64,000 nucleotides of DNA from Ollibium composti (lineage in GTDB: Bacteria > Pseudomonadota > Alphaproteobacteria > Rhizobiales > Rhizobiaceae): positions 16,001 through 80,000 of the forward strand of contig NZ_SSNY01000013.1 in assembly GCF_004801285.1 (NCBI RefSeq), in the 5' to 3' direction. How positions within the stretch are numbered: the stretch's first letter is position 1; each line of letters starts with the position of its first letter. Below the pieces are notes generated by a model. That model made no database searches. It saw only the letters and a list, made by a program, of their open reading frames with translations, and was not told the DNA's origin. Below are positions 15,496-23,690 of this stretch, in pieces. Position numbers and translations under genes: made by a program.

Positions 15496-15509
15496 TTGCG
15501 CTAGATCAA
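15496..15509 (+). promoter_or_regulatory. NnrR/FNR-type box before nirK
   Basis: TTGCGCTAGATCAA, a TTG-N8-CAA dyad centred about 66 bases before ATG 15569. With the box at -41.5 the start site would be near 15544 and the leader about 25 bases with the AGAAGGAG ribosome site. Matches the arrangement of NnrR-activated nirK promoters. Confidence 0.8.
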
Positions 15510-15568
15510 CGAGCGTCCCGGCGCCCGCTGATACGGCTTTCCTCAGCTTCGCAAAGAAGGAGTTGGAA

Positions 15569-17077
15569 ATGGAAAGCAAGAGCAGAGCCAGCCCCGCGTC
15601 GATCGGCGTCGCGCCTATGGCGGGCAAGGTGACGCGGCGCGTCATGGCAGGCCTTTTGGCGACGACGATGGCGTTCGCCGTGCCGCTGGCGCCGGCCTTC
15701 ACCCAGACGCACAATCACGGCGCAAACGCGCAGACCGCGCAGGACACGGCGGCGCCGGCGGCCTCGAATGCGCCGGCCGACGCCAGCGGCGTCGTCAGTT
15801 ATCACAGCGCCACCATCTTCACCCTGCGCACCGGCATCGCCGAGGGCCGCATGGTCTATATCGGCGTCGGCGGCGACATCGAGGGCAAGGTCAATCCCAC
15901 CCTGATGGTCCACGAGGGCGAGCTGGTGCAGATCAACCTCATCAACGGCGAGGGCGCCGAGCACGACATCGTGCTCGACCAGTACGCCGCCCGCTCGGCG
16001 GTGGTGGTCGGCAAGAACGCCTCCTCGACCTTCTCGTTTCTCGCCAACAAGGTCGGCGAATTCGCCTATTTCTGCTCCATCGCCGGCCACCGTGCGGCGG
16101 GCATGGAGGGCGTGATCCAGGTGATGCCCGGCCCGCGCTCCGGCATGGCGACGGACGCGGCCGACATCGTGCGCGATCCTGCGGACCTGCCGGGTCCGAT
16201 CGGGCAGCGGCCGCCGCAGGTGGTGCGCGTCGACATGGAGACCGTCGAGCTCAAGGGCCGGCTGGATGACGGCACCTCCTATGTCTACTGGACCTTCAAC
16301 AACAAGGTTCCCGGACCGATGCTCAGGGTGCGCGTCGGCGACACGGTCGAGCTTCACATCAAGAACGCGGCCGACAGCGTCATGATGCACTCGATCGACC
16401 TCCATGCCGCGACCGGCCCCGGCGGCGGCGCCGACTTCACCCAGATCGCGCCCGGCGAGGAAGCCGTGGTGACGTTCAAGGCGCTGAAGCCCGGCGTCTT
16501 CGTCTACCACTGCGCCACGCCCAGCGTCGCTCACCACATCGCCAGCGGCATGTACGGGCTGATCGTGGTGGAACCGGAAGGCGGCCTGCCGCAGGTCGAC
16601 CGCGAGTTCTACGTCATGCAGGGCGAGCTCTATACGGTCGAGCCGTTCGGCACGAAGGGCGAGATGGAGATGGACTACGACAAGCTGATCTCCGAGCGCC
16701 CGGAATACTTCCTGTTCAACGGCTCGGTCGGCGCGCTCACCAAGGCGCATCCGCTCTACGCCAATGCCGGCGAAACGGTACGCATCTTCTTCGGTGTCGG
16801 CGGGCCGAACTACACCTCGTCCTTCCATGTCATCGGCGAGATCTTCGACCACGTCTATTCGTTGGGCAGCGTGACTTCGCCGCCGCTGACGGGCGTGCAG
16901 ACGGTGAGCGTGCCACCGGGCGGCGCCACGGTCGTCGATTTCAAGATCGAGCGCGGCGGCCACTACGTGCTGGTCGACCATGCCCTGTCGCGCGCCGAGC
17001 GCGGCCTGGCGGGCTACCTGATCGTCGACGGCCCGAAGAACGACGACATCATGCATGAGGGGCCGGCCAAGCAATAG
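15569..17077 (+). CDS. nirK: Copper nitrite reductase NirK with extra N-terminal cupredoxin domain
   Basis: Periplasmic enzyme reducing nitrite to nitric oxide. The 502-residue protein is about 120 residues longer than common NirK. After an export signal with TRRVMAGLLATTMAFAV (possibly Tat), residues about 75-190 form a cupredoxin domain with a full type 1 set: H132, C169, H174, M179 (CSIAGHRAAGM). The NirK core follows: MMHSIDLHA gives H274 (type 1), D277 (catalytic) and H279 (type 2); VYHCATP gives H314 (type 2) and C315 (type 1); HHIASGM supplies the remaining type 1 His and M328; H394 fits the second catalytic His and H420 (SSFHVIG) the third type 2 ligand. This resembles Hyphomicrobium denitrificans NirK. 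AGAAGGAG precedes ATG 15569. Confidence 0.95.
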   Translation: MESKSRASPASIGVAPMAGKVTRRVMAGLLATTMAFAVPLAPAFTQTHNHGANAQTAQDTAAPAASNAPADASGVVSYHSATIFTLRTGIAEGRMVYIGVGGDIEGKVNPTLMVHEGELVQINLINGEGAEHDIVLDQYAARSAVVVGKNASSTFSFLANKVGEFAYFCSIAGHRAAGMEGVIQVMPGPRSGMATDAADIVRDPADLPGPIGQRPPQVVRVDMETVELKGRLDDGTSYVYWTFNNKVPGPMLRVRVGDTVELHIKNAADSVMMHSIDLHAATGPGGGADFTQIAPGEEAVVTFKALKPGVFVYHCATPSVAHHIASGMYGLIVVEPEGGLPQVDREFYVMQGELYTVEPFGTKGEMEMDYDKLISERPEYFLFNGSVGALTKAHPLYANAGETVRIFFGVGGPNYTSSFHVIGEIFDHVYSLGSVTSPPLTGVQTVSVPPGGATVVDFKIERGGHYVLVDHALSRAERGLAGYLIVDGPKNDDIMHEGPAKQ

Positions 17078-17094
17078 GCCGGCAACGGGGGGAG

Positions 17095-17129
17095 ACGGGC
17101 GCGCCAAAAGCGCGCCCGTTGCCCTTTTC
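17095..17129 (+). terminator. Intrinsic terminator of nirK
   Basis: Perfect 10-base arms ACGGGCGCGC/GCGCGCCCGT (17095-17104, 17110-17119) with a CAAAA loop, followed by a run ending in four T, 17 bases after the nirK stop. Confidence 0.85.
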
Positions 17130-17225
17130 AGATACCCGCAGGGTTCGCGATGACGACCGTTCGTCGACCGTCAGGCCGCCCAATCGGAGCGGTGAGCGAA
17201 GCGAATTCGCATGAGATCAGGAAAA

Positions 17226-17310
17226 TGGTGCCCCTAGCCGGGATCGAACCAGCACTCCTTGCGGAACTCGATTTTGAGTCGAGCGCGTCTACCAATTCCG
17301 CCATAGGGGC
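17226..17310 (-). tRNA. tRNA-Leu (anticodon CAA)
   Basis: On the minus strand the 7-base acceptor stem GCCCCTA pairs with TAGGGGC, then A and an encoded CCA (complement of 17226-17228). The anticodon loop CTCAAAA gives anticodon CAA, reading UUG. The T loop GGTTCGATCCC is intact and there is a variable arm as expected for a class II tRNA. Length 85 bases including CCA. Confidence 0.96.
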
Positions 17311-17468
17311 ACGGACCGGGCAGGTCCGGATGGGCGCGGACTATACGGTCAGGGGCCTGTTCGTCAACTGGCCTCGCCGGTTTACCGCGCTGTCGATTTC
17401 GTGAACCCTGCGCCATTGTGCGGCGGGCGGAAACTTTCTAGACAAGCTCCGCATCACGAGGGCTTTCC

Positions 17469-18056
17469 ATGCTTCGCGGACTCTATGACTGGACCTTGTC
17501 GCTCGCGGCAAGGAAATCCGCCGAATGGTGGCTGGCCGTCATCGCCTTCGTCGAAAGCTCGGTGTTCCTCGTGCCGGCCGACGTGCTCTACCTGCCGATG
17601 GCGCTGTCGCGGCCGGACCGGGCCTATCGCTATGCGCTGATCGCCACGGTCGCCTCGGTGCTCGGCGGCGTCGCCGGCTGGTTCATCGGCCACTACGCCT
17701 ATGAGACGATCGCCGTGCCGATCCTGCAATTCTACGGCAAGTACGACGAGTTCGAGGCGCTGCGCACCTCCTCCGGCATCGGCTTCATCATCCTGATGCT
17801 GATCACCTCGGGCGCCGCCCACCTGCCGCCGATCAAGGTGGTGACCATCCTGTCGGGGGTCATCGGCGTCAACCTTGTCCTGTTCATCGGGCTCGCCATC
17901 GTCGCGCGCGGGGCGCGCTTCCTTTTGCTCGCCTGGTTGCTGCGCCGCTACGGCGAGCAGATCAAGGATTTCATCGAGAAGCGCCTCGGCATGATCGCGG
18001 GCGCTGCCGCCGTCGCCCTCATTCTGCTCTACATCGTCGTCAAATGGGTGTTCTGA
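17469..18056 (+). CDS. YqaA/DedA-family membrane protein
   Basis: 195-residue polytopic inner-membrane protein. Features of the DedA/SNARE-associated (VTT) group are ESSVFLVPADVLYLPMALSRP near the N terminus, GGVAGWFIGHYAYETIAVPI in the middle and the C-terminal block PPIKVVTILSGVIGVNL. About four to five hydrophobic segments are visible. The YqaA subfamily is short and lacks the full DedA arginine motif. Relatives are linked to membrane lipid handling, but the role of this member is unknown. It lies 27 bases before dsbB on the same strand. Confidence 0.82.
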   Translation: MLRGLYDWTLSLAARKSAEWWLAVIAFVESSVFLVPADVLYLPMALSRPDRAYRYALIATVASVLGGVAGWFIGHYAYETIAVPILQFYGKYDEFEALRTSSGIGFIILMLITSGAAHLPPIKVVTILSGVIGVNLVLFIGLAIVARGARFLLLAWLLRRYGEQIKDFIEKRLGMIAGAAAVALILLYIVVKWVF

Positions 18057-18083
18057 GCGGACTTCATCACGGATGACCTTGCC

Positions 18084-18602
18084 ATGACCGATATCGCCAC
18101 CCCTGCCGCCACGCTCCGCCGCACGCAGATCGCCGGCTTCCTCGCCGTCGCCATGGCGGCCACCGTCGGCGGGGCGCTCGCCTTCCAGTACATAGGCGGC
18201 TACATCCCCTGCAAGCTCTGCTACGAGCAGCGTCTGCCCTACTATATCGGCGCGCCGCTGATGCTGGTAGCCTGCCTCGCCTCGCTGATGCGGGCGCCGG
18301 CCTGGGCCGTGCGCGGCCTGCTTGCCATCGGGGGGCTCCTGATGGTCTACGGCCTCTATCTCGGCGTCTTCCATTCCGGCGTCGAATGGGGCTGGTGGCC
18401 GGGGCCGACCGACTGCACCACGGTCGGCGTCTCGGTCGATACCGGCGGCAACGGCGTGCTCGACGCGCTGAACGAGTTCGTGCCGCCGTCCTGCGACAAG
18501 GCGGCGCTGCGCATCCTCGGCCTGTCTCTGGCCGGCTGGCAGGCGATCGCGGCCCTCATCCTCGGCGCGGTGGCCTTCAAGGGCGCGTTCGGCAAGGATT
18601 GA
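18084..18602 (+). CDS. dsbB: Disulfide bond formation protein DsbB
   Basis: 172-residue inner-membrane quinone reductase that reoxidises periplasmic DsbA. Four hydrophobic segments are visible. The first periplasmic loop carries the redox pair in PCKLC (C43, C46), followed by YEQRLPYY; the second loop carries C111 (TDCTT) and C137 (PSCDK), giving the full four-cysteine set. The spacing between the second pair is within the range of alphaproteobacterial DsbB. ATG 18084 follows a GATGACC stretch. Co-orientation with the DedA-like gene suggests shared transcription. Confidence 0.92.
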   Translation: MTDIATPAATLRRTQIAGFLAVAMAATVGGALAFQYIGGYIPCKLCYEQRLPYYIGAPLMLVACLASLMRAPAWAVRGLLAIGGLLMVYGLYLGVFHSGVEWGWWPGPTDCTTVGVSVDTGGNGVLDALNEFVPPSCDKAALRILGLSLAGWQAIAALILGAVAFKGAFGKD

Positions 18603-18622
18603 AGTGCGGGGAAGACGGCGCC

Positions 18623-19180
18623 TTACGGCTCCAGTTCGACATCCCAATAGAGATAGTCCATCCAGCTTTCGTGCAGATGGTTGGGAGGGAAGAGGCGGCC
18701 GTTGTTGTGGAGGTCGTGCACGGTCGGCTTGTAGGGTTTCTGCAAAGGCCACATCTTGGCCTGCGCAGGCATCATGCCGCCCTTCCTGAGATTGCAGGGC
18801 GAACAGGCGGCTACCACATTTTCCCACGTCGTCGCGCCGCCGCGATGACGCGGGACCACATGGTCGAAGGTGAGATCCTCCCCCGTCCCGCAATATTGGC
18901 ACTGGAAACGGTCGCGCAGGAACACGTTGAAGCGGGTGAAGGCCGGATGCCGGGACGGCTTCACGTAGGCCTTGAGGCTGACCACCGAGGGCAGCTTCAT
19001 GGAAAAGGTCGGCGAGGAGACGGCGTGCTCGTATTCGGCGACGATGTTGACGCGCTCGAGGAACACCGCCTTGATCGCGTCCTGCCAGGACCACAGCGAC
19101 AAGGGGTAGTAGCTGAGCGGGCGGTAGTCCGCGTTCAGCACCAGTGCGGGCAGCGCATCCGGAGATACGGCAACCGTCAC
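18623..19180 (-). CDS. HNH endonuclease
   Basis: 185-residue protein with a complete HNH nuclease module in its C-terminal half: zinc pair CQYC, the catalytic DHVVPRHRGGATTWEN block and the second pair CSPC followed by NLRKG. The N-terminal part (LVLNADYRPLSYYPLSLWSW) is the conserved leader of this housekeeping HNH subfamily, widespread in alphaproteobacteria and not linked to phage. Its target is unknown. There is no mobile-element context here. It converges with dsbB, 20 bases apart. Confidence 0.92.
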   Translation of the reverse strand: MTVAVSPDALPALVLNADYRPLSYYPLSLWSWQDAIKAVFLERVNIVAEYEHAVSSPTFSMKLPSVVSLKAYVKPSRHPAFTRFNVFLRDRFQCQYCGTGEDLTFDHVVPRHRGGATTWENVVAACSPCNLRKGGMMPAQAKMWPLQKPYKPTVHDLHNNGRLFPPNHLHESWMDYLYWDVELEP

Positions 19181-19308
19181 GTTCCTCGTCTCCTTGTGTC
19201 TCGAACCGTACGGTGCCGATACTGTAAGCCCGACATGACAGCGATGTGAAGCGGATTGTGAGCCGCGCGAGACGCCGAAAATGCGCTATTTTCACGCATT
19301 TTCGCGGT

Positions 19309-19950
19309 TCAGGCGATCGGCGTGGCGTCGCGGCCCTTCATTTCGCGATAGTAGGCCCAGAAAAGCCGCGACGCGACGCCGCGCCAGGGCGCCCATGATT
19401 CGGCTATGCGGATCAGCGTTTTTTCCGGCGGGCGAGGATCGATGCCGAGTGCATGGCCGACGGCGCTCTGCAGGGCGACGTCGCGCGCCGGAAACACGTC
19501 CGGGTGCCCGGCCGAGAACAGAAGATAGCACTCCGCCGTCCAGGGGCCGATGCCCGGCACGGCGGTCAGCGCCGCGATGGCCTCGCCGGCATCGAGCGAG
19601 CACAGGTGGTGGAGGTCGAGGCCGCCGGCCACCGCCTGGGCGGCCGCCAGGAGCCCGCGCTGCTTCGGCCGCGACAGGCCTGCCTCGCGGAACACCGCCT
19701 CGCCGGCGCCGAGCACCGCCTGCGGCGTCAGTGGGTCGAGCAGGCCGGTCAGCCGCCCGAAGATGGCGTCGGCGCTGGCGCGCGACACCTGCTGCGAGAC
19801 GATGATGGAGGCGAGGCTTTCGAAACCCGGCTCGGACAAGCGCAGCGGCACAGCGCCGGCCCTGCCGCGCACCGCCGAGAGGCGCGGGTCGAGCGCGACG
19901 AGCGCATCCAGCCCGCGCGCAACGTCGTCCAGCGTGGCGATGCGCTGCAT
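19309..19950 (-). CDS. DNA-3-methyladenine glycosylase II (AlkA-like)
   Basis: 213-residue base-excision repair glycosylase of the helix-hairpin-helix superfamily. The hairpin motif VPGIGPWTAECYLLF is followed by the catalytic aspartate in FPARDVALQ, and IIVSQQVSRASADAIFGRL is the conserved helical block before it. It is shorter than E. coli AlkA because it lacks the N-terminal beta domain. ATG 19950 is chosen because GGAGGAAAC sits directly before it; a longer start at 19995 has no ribosome site. It is divergent from gluQRS, separated by 99 bases. Confidence 0.88.
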   Translation of the reverse strand: MQRIATLDDVARGLDALVALDPRLSAVRGRAGAVPLRLSEPGFESLASIIVSQQVSRASADAIFGRLTGLLDPLTPQAVLGAGEAVFREAGLSRPKQRGLLAAAQAVAGGLDLHHLCSLDAGEAIAALTAVPGIGPWTAECYLLFSAGHPDVFPARDVALQSAVGHALGIDPRPPEKTLIRIAESWAPWRGVASRLFWAYYREMKGRDATPIA

Positions 19951-20049
19951 GTTTCCTCCATGGCCGAAGGCGATGCCCGCCGACTTGACTTCCATGGCCG
20001 CACGGTAGCAATCGAAAGCCATGCCGCACAGCCCGACCGTTGCCGCATC

Positions 20050-20925
20050 ATGACGCTGCTGACATTCCGTTTCGCGCCGAGCCCGAACGGCGCGCTGCAT
20101 CTCGGCCATGCCTATTCGGCGCTGCTCAACCAGAAGCTGGCGCGGACGGCTGGCGGGCGGCTTCTATTACGCATCGAGGACATCGACACGGCGCGCTGCA
20201 CGCCCGAACTGGAAGCCGGCATCTATCGCGACCTCGAATGGCTGGGCCTCGAATGGGAAAGGCCGGTGCGGCGCCAGTCCGGGCATTTCGCCGACTATGC
20301 GGGGCTGCTCGACCGGCTGGTGCAAGAGGGGCTGGTCTATCCGGCCTTCATGAGCCGGGGCGAAATCCGCGCCTTCATCGCCGACAGCGGCAAGGCGGCA
20401 AGCTGGCCACGCGATCCCGACGGCGCGCCGCTCTATCCGGCCGTCGACAAGGCGCTGCCGGACAAGGAACGGCAAAGGCGGATCGCAGACGGCGCGCCGT
20501 TTTCGTGGCGGCTCGATATGCGGGCGGCGACGGCGCGGGCGGGCGAGGGGCTTTGCTGGACGGAATTCACCGACGAGACGCTTTCGGCGTCCCGGCAGGT
20601 CGAGGCGCAGCCGCAAGCCTGGGGCGACGTGGTGATCGCGCGGCGCGACGTGCCGACGAGCTACCATCTGGCGGTGGTGGCCGACGATGCCTTGCAAGGC
20701 ATCAGCCATGTCGTGCGCGGCATGGATCTTTATCGGGCGACCGGTGTGCAGCGCCTGTTGCAGGAATTGCTCGGGTTTCCCGCACCGCGCCATTTCCACC
20801 ACCGGCTGATCCTCGGGCCGGACGGCCGCAAGCTTTCCAAGAGTTTCAGGGATACCGGACTGGCGGCTTTGCGGGAGGCCGGTGCGACGCCGGGCGACGT
20901 GCGGCGGGCGGTGGGGCTGGAATAG
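20050..20925 (+). CDS. gluQRS: Glutamyl-Q tRNA(Asp) synthetase
   Basis: 291-residue paralogue of the catalytic half of glutamyl-tRNA synthetase. It activates glutamate and transfers it to queuosine in tRNA(Asp). HIGH-type motif is in FAPSPNGALHLGHAYSA and the KMSKS-type motif in DGRKLSKSFRDTG; the anticodon-binding domain is absent as usual for the family. The segment where the E. coli enzyme holds its zinc cysteines (before the first third of the protein) reads YPAFMSRGEIRAF with no cysteine, so the zinc site is lost. ATG 20050 starts the conserved domain. Confidence 0.92.
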   Translation: MTLLTFRFAPSPNGALHLGHAYSALLNQKLARTAGGRLLLRIEDIDTARCTPELEAGIYRDLEWLGLEWERPVRRQSGHFADYAGLLDRLVQEGLVYPAFMSRGEIRAFIADSGKAASWPRDPDGAPLYPAVDKALPDKERQRRIADGAPFSWRLDMRAATARAGEGLCWTEFTDETLSASRQVEAQPQAWGDVVIARRDVPTSYHLAVVADDALQGISHVVRGMDLYRATGVQRLLQELLGFPAPRHFHHRLILGPDGRKLSKSFRDTGLAALREAGATPGDVRRAVGLE

Positions 20926-21037
20926 CGGTCTGCCCTTCAGCTCCCCTTAGTCTATGAATCAGCGGTTTCGTTTTGCCTGGCCAGCCAAACCGCATTACAT
21001 CGGCGCTTCCGATTCCTCCGGACAAGGTTTCCCGGCA

Positions 21038-21940
21038 ATGCACGGCCTGAAGCGGCTGGTTCCCGCCACCTTCGTCGTCCTGTGGGCGACCGGTTTCATC
21101 GGCGCGCGCTACGCCATGCCGTGGGCCGAGCCGTTCACCTTCCTGGCGCTGCGCTTCGGCATCGCCGCGGTCCTGTTCGCCGCGCTGATGACTGCTCTCG
21201 CATCGAAACGCCTGACTTCGGCCGAAGCGTTTCACGCGGCGATCGCGGGCGTTCTGATGCACGGCGTCTATCTCGGCGGCGTGTTCTGGGCGATCCATCG
21301 CGGCCTGCCTGCCGGCATCTCGGCGCTGATCGTCGGGCTGCAACCGCTGATCACCGCCGTTATCGCCGGCAAACTGCTCGGCGAAAAAATCCTGCCGCGC
21401 CACTGGCTCGGCCTGGCCGTCGGCTTCGTCGGCGTCGTCATCGTGCTGTGGCCGAAGCTCGGCGCGCTCGGCAGCGGCGTCACCGCCGCCACGCTGACGG
21501 CGTCGATCGTCTCGGTGATCGGCATGAGCCTGGGGACCGTCTGGCAGAAGCGTTTCGCTTCCGGCGGCAACCTGTGGGCGGCGACGTTCTGGCAATATGT
21601 CGGCGGGCTGGCGACCGTGGCGCTGGGCTCGGCCCTTCTGGAGACGCGCCAGGTCACCTTCAACGGCGAGCTGGTCTTCGCGCTTGCCTGGCTGGTGCTG
21701 GTGCTGTCGATCGGCGCCATCTTCCTTCTGATGCTGATGATCCGCGAGGGCGCGATGGCGAAGGTCGCCTCGCTGTTCTACCTGGTGCCGGCCGTCACCG
21801 CCGTCATGGCATGGCTGCTGTTCGGCGAGGACCTCAACCTTGTGCAGATTTTCGGCATGGCGGTCGCCACGCTGGGCGTCGGTCTGGCGACGGCCCAGAA
21901 GGTGCCTCAGCCGGTCACCCGCGCCCGCGCCTCCAGGTAG
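21038..21940 (+). CDS. DMT-family transporter (EamA)
   Basis: 300-residue membrane protein with about ten hydrophobic segments in two EamA halves; motifs include VVLWATGFIGARY at the start, GLQPLITAVIAGKLLGEKI at the end of half 1 and LVPAVTAVMAWLLFGEDL in half 2. Likely a metabolite or drug exporter of the RhaT/EamA group; substrate cannot be assigned. ATG 21038 begins the family domain; an in-frame ATG at 20954 would add 28 non-family residues. Its 3' end overlaps the convergent YihY gene by 34 bases. Confidence 0.87.
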   Translation: MHGLKRLVPATFVVLWATGFIGARYAMPWAEPFTFLALRFGIAAVLFAALMTALASKRLTSAEAFHAAIAGVLMHGVYLGGVFWAIHRGLPAGISALIVGLQPLITAVIAGKLLGEKILPRHWLGLAVGFVGVVIVLWPKLGALGSGVTAATLTASIVSVIGMSLGTVWQKRFASGGNLWAATFWQYVGGLATVALGSALLETRQVTFNGELVFALAWLVLVLSIGAIFLLMLMIREGAMAKVASLFYLVPAVTAVMAWLLFGEDLNLVQIFGMAVATLGVGLATAQKVPQPVTRARASR

Positions 21941-22761
21941 CGGCTGATGGCGGCGTTGAGCTCGCCGCCGAGGATGAAGACCGCCGAGACGATGTAGAGG
22001 AAGACGACGGCGATCATGATCGAGGCCAGTCCCGCATAGGTCGTCACATAGCTGGAGAAATGGTCGATATAGCTGGCGAAGACGGTCGAGCCGATCAGCC
22101 AGCCGATCAGCGTGAACAGGATGCCGGGAACCAGCGAGACGAAGCGCCGCTTGCCCGCCGGCAGCCAGAAATGCACGGCGAACAGGCCGCCGACGATGAC
22201 CGCCGAGGCGACGGCGTAGCGCCAAACGGTGATGGTGCCCATGTAGGGCTTGATCCACTCGATATGGGCTTCCGCCAGCCGCGCCAGGATGGGCGCGAAG
22301 ACGAGCAGAACGGATATGGCGAGGATGCCCGCCGTGGCGATGAGCACGAAGACGAGGCTCTGGGCGCGGCGGTAGAAGAAACCGCGCGTTTCGCTCACCC
22401 GGTAGGCGCGGTTGAGCGAGGTGCGCAGCGCCTCGATGCCGTTGGAGGCGAAATAGGCGGCCAGTACCACGCCGTAGGTCAGAAGGTCGGTGCGCTGCAC
22501 GGTCAGCACATTGAGCACCTCGCGGGCGATCGGCTTGGCGATCTGCTCGGGCCAGGTGTCGAAGACGATGTGCACGGCGGTGTCGGCGAAGGCCTGCGCG
22601 CCGAGGAAGGAGGCCAGCGTCGTTGCGAAGATGAGGAAGGGGAACAACGCCATCAGCGCCGTGATGGCCAGGTGAGAGGACATCGCCCAGCCGTCGTCGT
22701 TGTTGAAATGGCCCAACGCATCGTAGAGGACGCGCTTTACGGCGACGATGTTGCGCAGCAA
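21907..22761 (-). CDS. YihY/virulence factor BrkB family membrane protein
   Basis: 284-residue inner-membrane protein with six hydrophobic segments. The family signature is visible in the first third (LITALMALFPFLIFA-type, here LAITALMALFPFLIF) and in TRGFFYRRAQSLVFVLIA, with the C-terminal FILGGELNAAISRYLEAR block. The family was once called ribonuclease BN in error; the true role is unknown, possibly transport. Start ATG 22761. It converges with and overlaps the 3' end of the DMT transporter and is divergent from the SDR gene. Confidence 0.88.
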   Translation of the reverse strand: MLRNIVAVKRVLYDALGHFNNDDGWAMSSHLAITALMALFPFLIFATTLASFLGAQAFADTAVHIVFDTWPEQIAKPIAREVLNVLTVQRTDLLTYGVVLAAYFASNGIEALRTSLNRAYRVSETRGFFYRRAQSLVFVLIATAGILAISVLLVFAPILARLAEAHIEWIKPYMGTITVWRYAVASAVIVGGLFAVHFWLPAGKRRFVSLVPGILFTLIGWLIGSTVFASYIDHFSSYVTTYAGLASIMIAVVFLYIVSAVFILGGELNAAISRYLEARARVTG

Positions 22762-22816
22762 GGGTCCCTACCTGCGATTGTGTACCGGCCGCGAATATGG
22801 GAAGGGTTTGCCGCAA

Positions 22817-23674
22817 ATGGCAAGCCTTGCAGCCACCGATCGCGCGGCCGAGCCGCCGTCCATCATCGTCACCGGCGCATCCTCCGGTATCGGCGCCTAT
22901 TGCGCGCGGGCGCTTAAGGCCGACGGCTGGCGGGTCTTCGCCACCGCGCGCAAGGCGGCGGATATCGCGGCCCTTGAGGCGGAGGGCTTCGAGGCCTTCT
23001 TCATGGACTATCGCGACGCCGCCTCCATCGAGGCGCTGGTGACACTGGTGTTGGAACGCACCGGCGGGCGGCTCGACGCACTCTACAACAACGGAGCGCA
23101 TGCGCAGGCGGGTGCGGTCGAGGACCTGCCGGTCGAGGCGCTGCGCGACCAGTTCGAGGCCAATGTCTTCGGCTGGCACGATCTCACCCGGCGCGTCGTG
23201 CCGGTGATGCGCCGGCAGGGTCATGGCCGGCTGGTGCATTGCTCTTCGGTCCTCGGGCTGATGCCGGCCCGCTTCCGCGGCGCCTACTGCGCCTCGAAAT
23301 ACGCGATCGAGGGACTGATGCTATGCCTGCGGCAGGAACTGCGCGGCAGCGGCATCCATGTCTCGCTGATCGAGCCGGGGCCTGTGCGCTCGAACATCCA
23401 CGCCAACGGCAGGCCGCTGTTCGAGAAGACCATCGACAAGGCAGCCTCGGTCCACAGCGCCGGCTATGGCGAGCAAATGGAGCAGGCGCGGCTGGCTGCC
23501 GCCGAGGCCCGCAGGAACGATCCGCAGGTCGTCTACGCGGCGCTCAGGCATGCGCTTCTGTCGCAACGCCCGAAGCCGCATTATGTGGTAACCATGCCGG
23601 CGCGACTCGGCGTCATACTCAAGCGCGTGCTGCCGGCGGCGCTGTTTTACCGTATCCTTGCCCGCACGACCTGA
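22817..23674 (+). CDS. Short-chain dehydrogenase/reductase
   Basis: 285-residue classical SDR oxidoreductase. The dinucleotide motif TGASSGIG is at residues 19-26; the catalytic set is S144, Y157 and K161 (GAYCASKYA), and LYNNGAH is the structural motif equivalent to NNAG. The loop EPGPVRSNIHANG follows, typical of SDRs that act on retinol- or steroid-like substrates, but the substrate is unknown. ATG 22817 starts the domain; the open frame extends upstream without support. The HIG1-like gene follows after 16 bases. Confidence 0.87.
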   Translation: MASLAATDRAAEPPSIIVTGASSGIGAYCARALKADGWRVFATARKAADIAALEAEGFEAFFMDYRDAASIEALVTLVLERTGGRLDALYNNGAHAQAGAVEDLPVEALRDQFEANVFGWHDLTRRVVPVMRRQGHGRLVHCSSVLGLMPARFRGAYCASKYAIEGLMLCLRQELRGSGIHVSLIEPGPVRSNIHANGRPLFEKTIDKAASVHSAGYGEQMEQARLAAAEARRNDPQVVYAALRHALLSQRPKPHYVVTMPARLGVILKRVLPAALFYRILARTT

Positions 23675-23690
23675 CCAATCGGGAACGTCC

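Noticed and set aside
15506..17107. Long minus-strand frame opposite nirK
   Set aside because: Reverse shadow of a high-GC gene; no motif or ribosome site, while nirK is complete on the other strand.
18623..19180. Mobile-element or restriction nuclease reading of the HNH gene
   Set aside because: The protein matches a widespread housekeeping HNH group and no methylase, integrase or repeat flanks it.
20846..23239. 797-codon minus-strand frame across gluQRS, DMT, YihY and SDR genes
   Set aside because: Crosses four well-supported genes, His/Arg/Gln-rich and without domains.
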